A model generated the notes under the pieces. That model was not told where the DNA came from and made no database searches. It was given only the letters and a program-made list of their open reading frames with translations. A DNA stretch of 45,478 nucleotides. Origin: Flavobacteriales bacterium. GTDB lineage: Bacteria; Bacteroidota; Bacteroidia; NS11-12g; UBA955. The DNA lies in NCBI GenBank assembly GCA_002737625.1, contig NSIB01000004.1:1-45478 (forward strand). The letters are read 5' to 3'. Position numbers and translations under genes: made by a program. Shown here piece after piece: positions 15,936 through 23,704 of this stretch (positions are counted from its first letter, which is position 1; each line of letters starts with the position of its first letter).

Positions 15936-17183
15936 ATGAGAGACATATTCGACAAACTGCATGAGCGCATGGGTCCTTTGGGCCAATACGCCGACGATGC
16001 ACACGGTTATTTCGCGTTCCCCAAATTGGAAGGCCCTATAGGCCCACGCATGATTTTCCGCGGAAAAGAACGCCTCAACTGGAGTTTAAATAATTATTTG
16101 GGATTGGCAAATCACCCCGACGTGATGAAAGCAGATACCGATGCCGCCGCACAATTCGGAATGGCCTACCCCATGGGAGCCCGAATGATGAGTGGAAACA
16201 GCAATTACCATGAGCAGTTGGAACGCGACCTCGCTAATTTTGTTCAAAAACCCGATTGTATCCTTTTAAATTATGGATATCAAGGTGTTTTGAGTGCAAT
16301 TGACGCTTTGGTTGACCGCCATGATGTGATTGTTTACGATGCAGAATCGCATGCTTGTATCATTGATGGTGTTCGCCTTCACATGGGTAAAAGGTTTGTG
16401 TACAACCACAACAACATTGAAAGTTTAGAGCAACAACTTAAGCGCGCCACTAAAATGATTGAAACCACAGGTGGAGCGATTTTGGTAATTACTGAAGGTG
16501 TTTTCGGCATGACTGGCTCTCAAGGAAAATTAAAAGAAATTGTTGAGTTGAAGAGTAAATACAATTTCCGCCTATTGGTAGACGATGCCCATGGCTTCGG
16601 AACGATGGGTAAAACAGGTGCTGGAACTACAGAAGAGCAAGACTGCATCGAAGGCGTGGACATTTACTTCTCTACGTTTGCCAAATCGATGGCTGGTATT
16701 GGGGCATTTATCGCTTCTGAACCCCATGTCATTAAATTCTTGCGATATAATATGCGTTCTCAAATCTATGCAAAGGCATTGCCGATGCCACTGGTAATAG
16801 GATCAATCAAACGTTTAGAAATGATTCGCACACAACCCGAGTTAAGGGAGAAATTGTGGACCATCACCAATGCCTTACAAAACGGCCTAAAAGAGGCAGG
16901 TTTTAACATTGGAATCACTACAACGCCAGTCACCCCAGTGGTATTGAATGGAACAATTCCCGAAGCAACACACCTCATCAAAGATTTGCGCGAAAATTTT
17001 AACATTTTCTGTAGTATCGTGGTATATCCGGTTGTGCCAAAAGGTATGATTATTTTACGATTGATTCCTACAGCAATTCACTCTCTACAGGACGTTCAAG
17101 AAACAATTCAGGCTTTTAAATCTATCAAAAACAAATTGGACGCTGGCGAATATCGCAAAGAAAAATTGGCTGAGTTCGCCTAA
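15936..17183 (+). CDS. alpha-oxoamine synthase family PLP enzyme (serine palmitoyltransferase or cysteate acyltransferase type)
   Basis: The 415-residue fold-type I PLP enzyme condenses an amino acid with an acyl thioester with loss of CO2. Seen: NWSLNNYLGLANHP, YPMGARMMSGN, the pyridine-stacking His in VYDAESHACIIDG, LLVDDAHGFGTMGKTG (Asp for the PLP nitrogen) and the Schiff-base Lys in YFSTFAKSMAGIGAF. The family includes KBL, BioF, HemA, serine palmitoyltransferase and the cysteate acyltransferases that begin capnine-type sulfonolipid synthesis in Bacteroidota. The N-terminus (GPLGQYADDAHGYFAFPKLEG) is a form common in this phylum. I cannot choose between sphingolipid and sulfonolipid substrate from sequence. 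Absence of bio genes nearby argues against BioF. The next gene follows after 15 nt. Confidence 0.85.
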   Translation: MRDIFDKLHERMGPLGQYADDAHGYFAFPKLEGPIGPRMIFRGKERLNWSLNNYLGLANHPDVMKADTDAAAQFGMAYPMGARMMSGNSNYHEQLERDLANFVQKPDCILLNYGYQGVLSAIDALVDRHDVIVYDAESHACIIDGVRLHMGKRFVYNHNNIESLEQQLKRATKMIETTGGAILVITEGVFGMTGSQGKLKEIVELKSKYNFRLLVDDAHGFGTMGKTGAGTTEEQDCIEGVDIYFSTFAKSMAGIGAFIASEPHVIKFLRYNMRSQIYAKALPMPLVIGSIKRLEMIRTQPELREKLWTITNALQNGLKEAGFNIGITTTPVTPVVLNGTIPEATHLIKDLRENFNIFCSIVVYPVVPKGMIILRLIPTAIHSLQDVQETIQAFKSIKNKLDAGEYRKEKLAEFA

Positions 17184-17198
17184 TTTCGCCTCTGTCTT

Positions 17199-17963
17199 TT
17201 GGACAGGGTTGCGGTGTTAGGATTACGAAAAAATATAACTCAAGGGTCGTTCTGGTTCGCCATAACGACCCTTTCTATTTTGGGAATTGTTCGATGTCAT
17301 TCCCAAGCCCAACGATTAAAGGTTTTGACTACACTCCAAGTACCAAAGGAATTCCCGAAATACACGAATAAAACCCGCTGGAAAGTTCCTCACCACAAAT
17401 ACAAAACACAGTATTGGGCTAATAAATCGAACCCAACAAAACCCTTATCAAATAAGTTGGCATTTGCCTTACTCATGGAATTGCGGAAATCGAAAGAAGG
17501 AAAAAATCATTTGCAGTATTTACAACCACAATTAACAGAAATCGTCAATCGCAAAAACCCATTTCCCACAAACATCAACATCAATAAGATCGACAGTTCG
17601 AGCCTCGACGAGCTGCCCGGAATTGGCCCCTCAACAGCGCGAAGAATATTAAAATATAGAGAAAAGCTTGGGGGATTTTATACAGCTAGCCAATTGATCG
17701 AAATTCCCAAAATCGACACGACTCTCATTGAATTTTTGGTACCTAAAATCAACATTGATATGTCAACTCTGGTCATGCTGAATGAGAAAGTAGATTATAA
17801 ACAGTTGTATAAACACCCATACATTGGACCCAATAAAGCCAAAATTTTAGGGCCCTTTTTTACACAACATCCGCAACTAACAAAACGCATTTGGCATGAT
17901 TTGCAAGGCCTTACCGTGGAAGAAAAATTAAAACTCGAGCCGTATTTGCGTTTTAGAGAATAA
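17199..17963 (+). CDS. helix-hairpin-helix DNA-binding protein (ComEA-like)
   Basis: The 254-residue protein has an N-terminal hydrophobic segment (about 17-31, FWFAITTLSILGIV) that could be a signal or anchor. It contains helix-hairpin-helix motifs: NINKIDSSSLDELPGIGPSTARRILKYRE (about 126-155) with the classic PGIGPSTA hairpin, followed by FYTASQLIEIPKID. A degenerate second motif is HPYIGPNKAKIL near 204-216. ComEA proteins bind transforming DNA in the periplasm, and this could work with ComEC at 8.0-9.9 kb, but the long central linker makes the role uncertain. No ATG is available: the track uses TTG 17199, and GTG 17214 (MLGLRKN) is an alternative. It lies 15 nt after the oxoamine synthase-like gene. 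Confidence 0.78.
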   Translation: MDRVAVLGLRKNITQGSFWFAITTLSILGIVRCHSQAQRLKVLTTLQVPKEFPKYTNKTRWKVPHHKYKTQYWANKSNPTKPLSNKLAFALLMELRKSKEGKNHLQYLQPQLTEIVNRKNPFPTNININKIDSSSLDELPGIGPSTARRILKYREKLGGFYTASQLIEIPKIDTTLIEFLVPKINIDMSTLVMLNEKVDYKQLYKHPYIGPNKAKILGPFFTQHPQLTKRIWHDLQGLTVEEKLKLEPYLRFRE

Positions 17964-18054
17964 GACATGTACCACTCTATCAAACACAACAAACATCCTA
18001 CAAATTTATTCAAAGAAATAGCCGTAGCTATTATCAGTTAAGGTCCATGTGTAA

Positions 18055-18062
18055 TATCTTTG
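18055..18062 (+). promoter_or_regulatory. -7 box TATCTTTG of the acyl-CoA dehydrogenase gene
   Basis: Exact TAnnTTTG match. Its last bases overlap the TTG (18060) that the ORF track uses as start, so the true start must lie downstream at ATG 18075. Confidence 0.5.
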
Positions 18063-18074
18063 CACGCACTAAAC

Positions 18075-19220
18075 ATGATGAATTTCCAAGAAAGTGAAAG
18101 CGTATCAATGGTAAGACAAACCGTGCGCGATTTTGCCCACAAAAACATACTTCCACAATTGATGGAATGGGATGAATCTCAAACTTTTCCCATTCACATT
18201 TTCAAAGCACTGGGTGAATTGGGTTTGATGGGTGTATTGGTACCTGAAAAATACAATGGTTCCGGATTAACTTATTTTGAATATGTGGCTGCCATTGAAG
18301 AATTGTCAAAAGTTTGTGGCAGTATTGGTTTATCCATGGCGGCCCACAACAGCCTTTGTACGGGTCATATTTTGGCTTTTGCTAACGACGAACAAAAGCA
18401 AAGATGGCTTCCCAAATTGGCCACAGCAGAATGGATTGGAGCATGGGGACTTACTGAAGCCAATACAGGTTCCGATGCATTGCGTATGCAATGTGTTGCC
18501 AAAAAAGACGGAGATCATTGGGTTCTTAGCGGTGCAAAAAACTGGATCACTCATGGCATTACCGGCGATGTTGCGGTAGTTTTGGCAAGAACCGGTGAAC
18601 TTTTAGACTCAAGGGGCATCACTGCATTTGTTGTGGAAAGAGGCACTCCAGGATTTAGAGGGGGTAAAAAAGAAAATAAATTGGGGATGCGCGCCAGCGA
18701 AACAGCGGAGATGATTTTTGAAGAATGCAGAGTTCCAGAAACCAATATATTAGGAAACATCGGCGATGGATTTATCCAAGCCATGAAAATACTTGATGGA
18801 GGTAGGATTTCAATTGCCGCATTGTCGTTGGGTATCGCCAAAGGCGCTTATGAAGCCGCATTAAAATACTCCAAAGAAAGAGAACAATTTGGAAAATCTA
18901 TTTCCAATTTCCAGGCAATCGCGTTCAAATTGGCCGATATGGCCACAAAAATCGAGGCTGCCGAATTACTGACTCAAGAAGCTGCCGACAGAAAAAACAA
19001 AGGTCTCGGAATGACCAAAGAAGGAGCGATGGCAAAATACTACGCCTCGGAGGTGAGTGTTTATTGTGCAAACGAAGCCGTGCAAATATTTGGTGGTTAT
19101 GGATATACAAAAGATTTTCCAGTAGAAAAGTTCTACAGAGATTGTAAACTTTGTACCATCGGAGAAGGCACAAGTGAAATCCAAAAAATGGTCATTTCTA
19201 GAAACATTCTGAAAGATTAA
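18075..19220 (+). CDS. acyl-CoA dehydrogenase
   Basis: The flavoenzyme (381 residues from ATG 18075) oxidises an acyl-CoA to the 2-enoyl-CoA and passes electrons to ETF. Seen: MGVLVPEKYNGSGLTYFEY, AWGLTEANTGSDALRM, FAD-binding ILDGGRISIAALSLGIAKGAY, EREQFGKSISNFQAIAFKLAD, QIFGGYGYTKDFPVEKFYRDCK and the C-terminal IGEGTSEIQKM with the catalytic-type Glu. The profile fits short-chain or branched-chain acyl-CoA dehydrogenases. It could act with the crotonase-family protein at 7.2 kb, though they are not linked. The start is moved from the track's TTG 18060, which overlaps the -7 box; ATG 18078 is also possible. Confidence 0.93.
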   Translation: MMNFQESESVSMVRQTVRDFAHKNILPQLMEWDESQTFPIHIFKALGELGLMGVLVPEKYNGSGLTYFEYVAAIEELSKVCGSIGLSMAAHNSLCTGHILAFANDEQKQRWLPKLATAEWIGAWGLTEANTGSDALRMQCVAKKDGDHWVLSGAKNWITHGITGDVAVVLARTGELLDSRGITAFVVERGTPGFRGGKKENKLGMRASETAEMIFEECRVPETNILGNIGDGFIQAMKILDGGRISIAALSLGIAKGAYEAALKYSKEREQFGKSISNFQAIAFKLADMATKIEAAELLTQEAADRKNKGLGMTKEGAMAKYYASEVSVYCANEAVQIFGGYGYTKDFPVEKFYRDCKLCTIGEGTSEIQKMVISRNILKD

Positions 19221-19225
19221 AAGAA

Positions 19226-19257
19226 CTTGCCTTTATCGATAAAAACATCTATTTTTG
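19226..19257 (+). promoter_or_regulatory. promoter of rpsU (CTTG ... TATTTTTG)
   Basis: The -7 element TATTTTTG at 19250-19257 is an exact TAnnTTTG match. A TTG-containing -33 element (19226-19229, CTTG) lies 20 nt upstream. The leader before ATG 19279 is about 15-20 nt and ends in an A-rich stretch. Confidence 0.5.
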
Positions 19258-19278
19258 TGACCCAAATAAAAATTTAAC

Positions 19279-19476
19279 ATGCTTATAATTAACGTAAAAG
19301 AAAACGATTCGCTAGAGAAGGCATTGAAGAAGTTCAAAAAGAAGTTTGAAAAAACGGGTGTTGTGAAAGCACTTCGTGCTCGTCAGGCATTCGAAAAGCC
19401 CTGTATTACTAAGCGTATGCAGAAAATTCGCGCTGCCTACAAGCAGAAAATGCAAATGGCCGACGTAGAAGCATAA
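19279..19476 (+). CDS. rpsU: 30S ribosomal protein S21
   Basis: The 65-residue basic protein matches bS21: IINVKENDSLEKALKKFKKKFEKTGVVKALRARQAFEKPC, with the characteristic Lys/Arg-rich helices. In Bacteroidota bS21 contributes to sequestering the anti-Shine-Dalgarno end of 16S rRNA (established for Flavobacterium ribosomes), which fits the absence of Shine-Dalgarno sequences in this window. In many Bacteroidota rpsU is followed by a xer recombinase on the same strand, near the tuf cluster. Here the xer gene converges on it instead. A strong bidirectional terminator follows. Confidence 0.95.
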   Translation: MLIINVKENDSLEKALKKFKKKFEKTGVVKALRARQAFEKPCITKRMQKIRAAYKQKMQMADVEA

Positions 19477-19526
19477 GCGACTACTTTTTCAGTATACAAG
19501 ACCAATCGTATTTATCATAAACTTTC

Positions 19527-19554
19527 AAAAAGCCACCCTGCGGGTGGCTTTTTT
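19527..19554. terminator. bidirectional rho-independent terminator between rpsU and xer
   Basis: AAAAAGCCACCC-TGC-GGGTGGCTTTTTT: a 12-bp stem with 3-nt loop, followed by T on the plus strand and by T (from the A-tract) on the minus strand. It serves both convergent genes. Confidence 0.9.
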
Positions 19555-19573
19555 CATTCCCGCAAAAATCAAA

Positions 19574-20449
19574 TTATTTCCGAGGATGCAAAGCATGTAC
19601 CTGTTTCAACTTTTCAAATGAATTCTTTGTATACACTTGGGTGGCCGACAAATTTGCGTGGCCCAAAATATCCTTTATCGCCAATAAATTCGCCCCATTA
19701 TTCAACATATGCGTCGCAAAGCTATGACGTAACACATGGGGACTCGTCTTGGCCGCATGTGAGAACAACTTCAAATACCGATTCACCAACCGATACACCA
19801 ACATCGGGTACAAAGGATCGCCCTTCTCCGTCTCAAACAAATAAACCCCGCCGTGACTCGCCATATATTCTTTCAACCAATCCACCACCTCCGGATGCAT
19901 CGGAATAATTCTCTCCTTATTCCTTTTACCCAAAACACGCAAACTACCCCGGTGAAAATCAATATCGCCAGCCTTGAGCCCTATCAACTCACTCAAACGC
20001 ATCCCAGTGGTGTAAAACATCAAAAGCAACAATCGATCTCGCTCCCCCTGATCCACCTCGTTCCATGGGAAATTCGCAAACATATTACGTAAGTCCAACG
20101 CAGGAATGTCCTTTACCAACATCTTCGGCATCTTCGGCAGAATTATTTTACTCATCGGATCGCCTACCATCAACCCCTGCTTGCGTAAATATTTAAACCA
20201 TCCCCGTACGCTGGAAACCTTGCGATGCACACTTCGCGATGTTAAACCCGCAGCTAACAACATCGACATAAAACCTCGAATGTGAATCGCCTTGCAATCA
20301 GCCAACGAACCCACATACTGAGTCTCCAAAAAATCCTCAAACTGCTTTAAATCGCCGGTATAAGCCGATACCGTATGAATCGACATCCGCTTTGTCTTTG
20401 CGATGTAATCCAAAAATTGATTACGCAACGATTCAAAAGCGATACCCAT
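19574..20449 (-). CDS. tyrosine recombinase of the XerC/XerD family
   Basis: The protein (291 residues from ATG 20449) has an N-terminal SAM-like core-binding domain (about 5-90, TVSAYTGDLKQFEDFL) and a catalytic domain. The latter carries the full residue set: Arg in TTGMRLSELIGL, Lys in RVLGKRNKERIIP, HxxR in SPHVLRHSFATHMLNNG, the second His in DILGHANLSATQ and the Tyr nucleophile in VYTKN. XerC/D resolve chromosome dimers at dif with FtsK. The track's first M is a TTG at 20455; ATG 20449 is preferred. Whether it is the dif recombinase cannot be said without the rest of the genome. No att-like repeats or cargo are nearby, so it is not an integrase of a local element. Confidence 0.9.
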   Translation of the reverse strand: MGIAFESLRNQFLDYIAKTKRMSIHTVSAYTGDLKQFEDFLETQYVGSLADCKAIHIRGFMSMLLAAGLTSRSVHRKVSSVRGWFKYLRKQGLMVGDPMSKIILPKMPKMLVKDIPALDLRNMFANFPWNEVDQGERDRLLLLMFYTTGMRLSELIGLKAGDIDFHRGSLRVLGKRNKERIIPMHPEVVDWLKEYMASHGGVYLFETEKGDPLYPMLVYRLVNRYLKLFSHAAKTSPHVLRHSFATHMLNNGANLLAIKDILGHANLSATQVYTKNSFEKLKQVHALHPRK

Positions 20450-20469
20450 GATCAAGAAATAAAATTATA

Positions 20470-20889
20470 TCAATCGATAGTAGCCAATACCTTCAACTCA
20501 ATCCCAATGGGCGTTGGCAAACAATTAATTTCCAAGGTTGTCCTACAAGGAGGATTCTGCCCAAAATATTCTTCCCACAAACGATTGTACGTAGGGAAAT
20601 CATCTTTCATATTGGTTAGAAATACCGTAACATCAACAATATTATCCCAACTGCTCCCCGCATCTTCTAAAATCCAACGCACATTCTGAAACACACTTCT
20701 GCATTGTGCCTCGATATCATAGAACTCAATCTCTCCCAACTCATTTAACGTTACACCAGGAATCTTTTTGGTCCCTCGTTCCCTGGGACCCACGCCACTC
20801 AAAAACAACAAATTACCTACGCGTTTAGCATGGGGATACAAACCCACTGGCTCAGGCGCTTTTCCGCTATTGATACTTTGGTCAGACAT
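20470..20889 (-). CDS. RidA/YjgF-like protein, closest in pattern to 2-aminomuconate deaminase
   Basis: The 139-residue trimer-forming family protein has PVGLYPHAKRVGNLLFLSGVGPRERG (about 16-41), QCRSVFQNVRWILEDAG and the ligand-binding Arg in NPPCRTTLEIN (about 114-124), with the conserved Glu in IGIELKVLATI. RidA hydrolyses reactive enamine/imine intermediates. The PHAKR..LFLSG form and longer N-terminus are like 2-aminomuconate deaminases of tryptophan (kynurenine) breakdown. No other kynurenine gene is present, so a general RidA role is equally possible. The ATG 20889 is supported by TACATTTG 4 nt upstream. It ends 20 nt before xer. Confidence 0.88.
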   Translation of the reverse strand: MSDQSINSGKAPEPVGLYPHAKRVGNLLFLSGVGPRERGTKKIPGVTLNELGEIEFYDIEAQCRSVFQNVRWILEDAGSSWDNIVDVTVFLTNMKDDFPTYNRLWEEYFGQNPPCRTTLEINCLPTPIGIELKVLATID

Positions 20890-20893
20890 AAGA

Positions 20894-20901
20894 CAAATGT
20901 A
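20894..20901 (-). promoter_or_regulatory. -7 box TACATTTG before the RidA-like gene
   Basis: Exact TAnnTTTG match on the minus strand ending 4 nt before the ATG at 20889; predicts a leaderless transcript. Confidence 0.5.
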
Positions 20902-20969
20902 AAGCGGGCGATTGGATCTTCACGAATCCAAATTTCAACATCTAAGAAACTGTCATTCTTTTAGACATG

Positions 20970-22217
20970 TTACTTCCTGGAACGCGCCGGAGTCGCCGAC
21001 TTTACCGGCGCTGGCTTCACTGGCGCAGGCTTTGCCTTAGTCCAAATTGGGGGAGTGCGATAAACAATTGCTCCAAATGTGGCGCCTTGGGCCGACATTT
21101 TTCCAGCAACGATCATCAATTTATTATTGGGTGTAAATTTTGCTTCTTTGGCTGTACTAATCAAGTTCTTTTGCACAGAAACACAAGCCCCCGTATTTAC
21201 ATCCCAAACCCTGATCTCACCATCATTACCGGTTGAAACCAAATATTGATCATCCTTGGTAAAGGCAACAGAATTGACTTTCCAGGTATGACCCAACAAT
21301 GTTCTTATAGGCTTACTCGTGGCAATATCCCATATCACCACAGATTTGTCGTTTCCACCTGTAACCATCATCTGCTTGTTGTTGGACAAACCCAAACAGT
21401 TCACTGGCATCGTATGATTACCCGCAAATATTTGATATACTTTACCCGTAAAATCAATCGATTCCACATCGTTATTCCCATTGTTTGCCACAAAAAACGT
21501 CTTGCCATTTGGCGCTGTAATCAAATCGTTTACTGGCTTTCCGTAAGTGTACAAACGTGGCTTTTGATTGTTTGTAGGATTTGCGATATCGTACAATCTA
21601 ATCGTACCATCCATAGAAGCCGACATGACAAACTTCCCCGTTGCTTCAAATTCCACCGCAGTAATTGCATCGCGATGATCCATCGTCTGAAAAACCAAAG
21701 ACCCATCCAAAATATTTACCACACGCAAAGAGAAATCTTTGGATCCAGAAGCCAACAAAGTACTGGCCGCATCAAATGTTAAGCATGTAACCGCACCATT
21801 ATGACCGGTAAACGTTTTTACCAATTTAAACATACCCAGCGTATCGATGGAATACAGCAATATTCTCCTATCCCAAGCGCCCGTGGCCAACCATTTGCCA
21901 TCGGGTGAAATAGCCAAGGATTCGGTTGAAGACGTATGACCCATCAATTTCTCCTGCACCGAAAAGACTGTATCCGTTGCCAAAATCACAGGCCCATTCA
22001 ACACTGCGGAAGAATCTTTTTTAGAATCCCCTGCCAACGTCGCACTGCTGGGGCCATTTTTCAACGATTCCCCCATTAGAATATCCGGATTTCCTTTCGA
22101 AGTTGCAGGCTTGGATTGGGCAGACAATCCATTCGATACACCCGTAGCCATTGCAAACAAACCAATCAATGCCAATGATTTAAGGCGTGCTAAAGAAAAA
22201 ATATAGAAATGTAACAT
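20970..22217 (-). CDS. secreted WD40 beta-propeller protein
   Basis: Starting at ATG 22217 (MLHFYIFSLARLK) rather than the track's TTG 22250, the protein has 415 residues. It has a signal peptide (LKSLALIGLFAMATGVSNGLSAQ), a low-complexity Ser/Lys region, then seven WD40-type repeats. Examples are STESLAISPDGKWLATGAWD, HNGAVTCLTFDAASTLLASG, HRDAITAVEFEATGKFVMSA, HTMPVNCLGLSNNKQMMVTG and HTWKVNSVAFTKDDQYLVST. Seven repeats make one closed propeller. The C-terminus is a Pro/Ala/Lys tail (KAKPAPVKPAPVKSATPARSRK). It is probably a periplasmic or envelope scaffold; the partner is not evident. Neighbouring genes do not suggest a pathway. Confidence 0.85.
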   Translation of the reverse strand: MLHFYIFSLARLKSLALIGLFAMATGVSNGLSAQSKPATSKGNPDILMGESLKNGPSSATLAGDSKKDSSAVLNGPVILATDTVFSVQEKLMGHTSSTESLAISPDGKWLATGAWDRRILLYSIDTLGMFKLVKTFTGHNGAVTCLTFDAASTLLASGSKDFSLRVVNILDGSLVFQTMDHRDAITAVEFEATGKFVMSASMDGTIRLYDIANPTNNQKPRLYTYGKPVNDLITAPNGKTFFVANNGNNDVESIDFTGKVYQIFAGNHTMPVNCLGLSNNKQMMVTGGNDKSVVIWDIATSKPIRTLLGHTWKVNSVAFTKDDQYLVSTGNDGEIRVWDVNTGACVSVQKNLISTAKEAKFTPNNKLMIVAGKMSAQGATFGAIVYRTPPIWTKAKPAPVKPAPVKSATPARSRK

Positions 22218-22284
22218 ATTTGTAGAATTTGACAACCAAATTAAAGCCAAAAATTACCCCAAACACCGGTTGTGGATAATTGCC

Positions 22285-23700
22285 TTACATCAAGTGCTCC
22301 TCGAATATAATTCCGTGATGCTTAAGCTTTTCCAAAATTGGCGCGTACCATGATTTATCGAATGGCAAACACACACCATGGTCACCGTGTTTCTCCTCCA
22401 AAAATGTTTCCACACCCATCCCCAACGGCAATCCCACCATTTTTGCCATTGCTGTTCTATCGCCGCCTTCACCCATCACTTTCAACACCGAATACCAATG
22501 TTTTTCATTCCCCAATTTATCCATCACACCCAATTTGTGAACCATGACCACTTCATCGCGATGATTCGCCTCCAAGGCCCATCGATCAAGTAAAATCTGT
22601 TCCAAAATTTGAGCCACCGTTTTTCCCACAACCACTAAATTGAGACATCCCAATTCCAACTGCAAAAATCGCAAATGCCCCTCGATATTTGTCAAATCTA
22701 CACCCGAATCGCGAAGCGATTCAATCCACAATTCGGTACTTGAACAACCCGTGACTTTCAAAAACCACATTTGGGCATTTACCGCAGAATCAATGTTTGG
22801 ATTTCTCGCCACATTACTCATCGATTCAGACCCTAAGATCCTATCAGGATGTACATTTCCGGCAACACCTTCTTCAAACAAAATGGTTTGAGAATCCGTA
22901 AACCCTTGTACCACCAACACATCCCAAGCGGCGCAAAAATAACGTCGGCGCAGTGTCCCACGCAACAAAGTCCTCGCCTTGGTTAACCCGTATAATTTCT
23001 CATAGGTTAGACTATTCCGATTGGCATAGACATCAAAAACACCAATACCAGGAACCTCAATTTCTCTTGCATTGGCAAAAATCAAATGGCCGTCCAACTG
23101 CATCACCTCCCCTTCCTCCTTCCAAATGCTTGAACCGCCTTGACCGGCCAATACCACATTGGTAGGATTCCAAGTGAATTTATATTTCCAAGGATTTTTT
23201 TCACAACACGCCACATCAACGAGTCCGCCGCAATGACTTTCAAAGGTCACGACTTCCAATCCTAGTGATTTGGCGTGATCAAAGAGTTTGTTGGCCGACA
23301 AGTGATCAATACCGGGATCCAAACCCAATTCATTCATAAAGAGTAATCCCTTTTCTTTGGCTTGCGCATCAAGACCCAACATCCCTTCTGAAGTATAACT
23401 GGCCGTAAAAAGATGACATCCCTGCTTCAAACACAAATTAGCCACAGGCAAATGCATAGGCGGCGGCAGAACACTTACTACTACATCCAAATTCTTTAAA
23501 ATATCCGATACCACTTGTAAATCAGACAAATTTGCAATCACCAAATGTGTTTTATCGTTCACAAAAAATGATTGTTGTAATCGATGGAAATCTAAATCAT
23601 ACACATAAAGTTCTCGTCCTACGCGAGCACAATATTCACCCAAATATTCAACCAAATACCCTGCACTTCTACCCGCTCCCAAAATTCCAATCTGCTTCAT
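22285..23700 (-). CDS. saccharopine dehydrogenase-like oxidoreductase
   Basis: The protein is 471 residues from ATG 23700; the track's extra N-terminus (MRRNDKEPKNYNS) overlaps the neighbouring methyltransferase gene and is rejected. It has an N-terminal Rossmann fold (QIGILGAGRSAGYLVEYL) and the saccharopine dehydrogenase signature LGLDPGIDHLSANKLFDHAK, followed by the SACCHRP_C domain (ESHCGGLVDVACCEKNPWKYKFTW). The family (yeast Lys9, C-terminal half of animal LKR/SDH) interconverts saccharopine and glutamate plus 2-aminoadipate semialdehyde. A lysine-2-oxoglutarate reductase is not in the window, so lysine breakdown is only an inference. A palindrome with GCGAAGC core lies inside (22706-22722). 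The gene begins 4 nt after the upstream methyltransferase stop. Confidence 0.87.
   Translation of the reverse strand: MKQIGILGAGRSAGYLVEYLGEYCARVGRELYVYDLDFHRLQQSFFVNDKTHLVIANLSDLQVVSDILKNLDVVVSVLPPPMHLPVANLCLKQGCHLFTASYTSEGMLGLDAQAKEKGLLFMNELGLDPGIDHLSANKLFDHAKSLGLEVVTFESHCGGLVDVACCEKNPWKYKFTWNPTNVVLAGQGGSSIWKEEGEVMQLDGHLIFANAREIEVPGIGVFDVYANRNSLTYEKLYGLTKARTLLRGTLRRRYFCAAWDVLVVQGFTDSQTILFEEGVAGNVHPDRILGSESMSNVARNPNIDSAVNAQMWFLKVTGCSSTELWIESLRDSGVDLTNIEGHLRFLQLELGCLNLVVVGKTVAQILEQILLDRWALEANHRDEVVMVHKLGVMDKLGNEKHWYSVLKVMGEGGDRTAMAKMVGLPLGMGVETFLEEKHGDHGVCLPFDKSWYAPILEKLKHHGIIFEEHLM
22706..22722. repeat. palindrome GAATCGC-GAA-GCGATTC inside the saccharopine dehydrogenase-like gene
   Basis: Perfect 7-bp inverted repeat around a 3-base loop, with the GCGAAGC core shared with the palindromes at 26772 and 44978. 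It encodes ESLRDS on the minus strand. Confidence 0.6.
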
Positions 23701-23704
23701 CGAA

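Noticed and set aside
19574-20449. Xer-like recombinase as integrase of a mobile element
   Set aside because: No att repeats, cargo or composition change nearby; it has the length and context of a housekeeping Xer protein.
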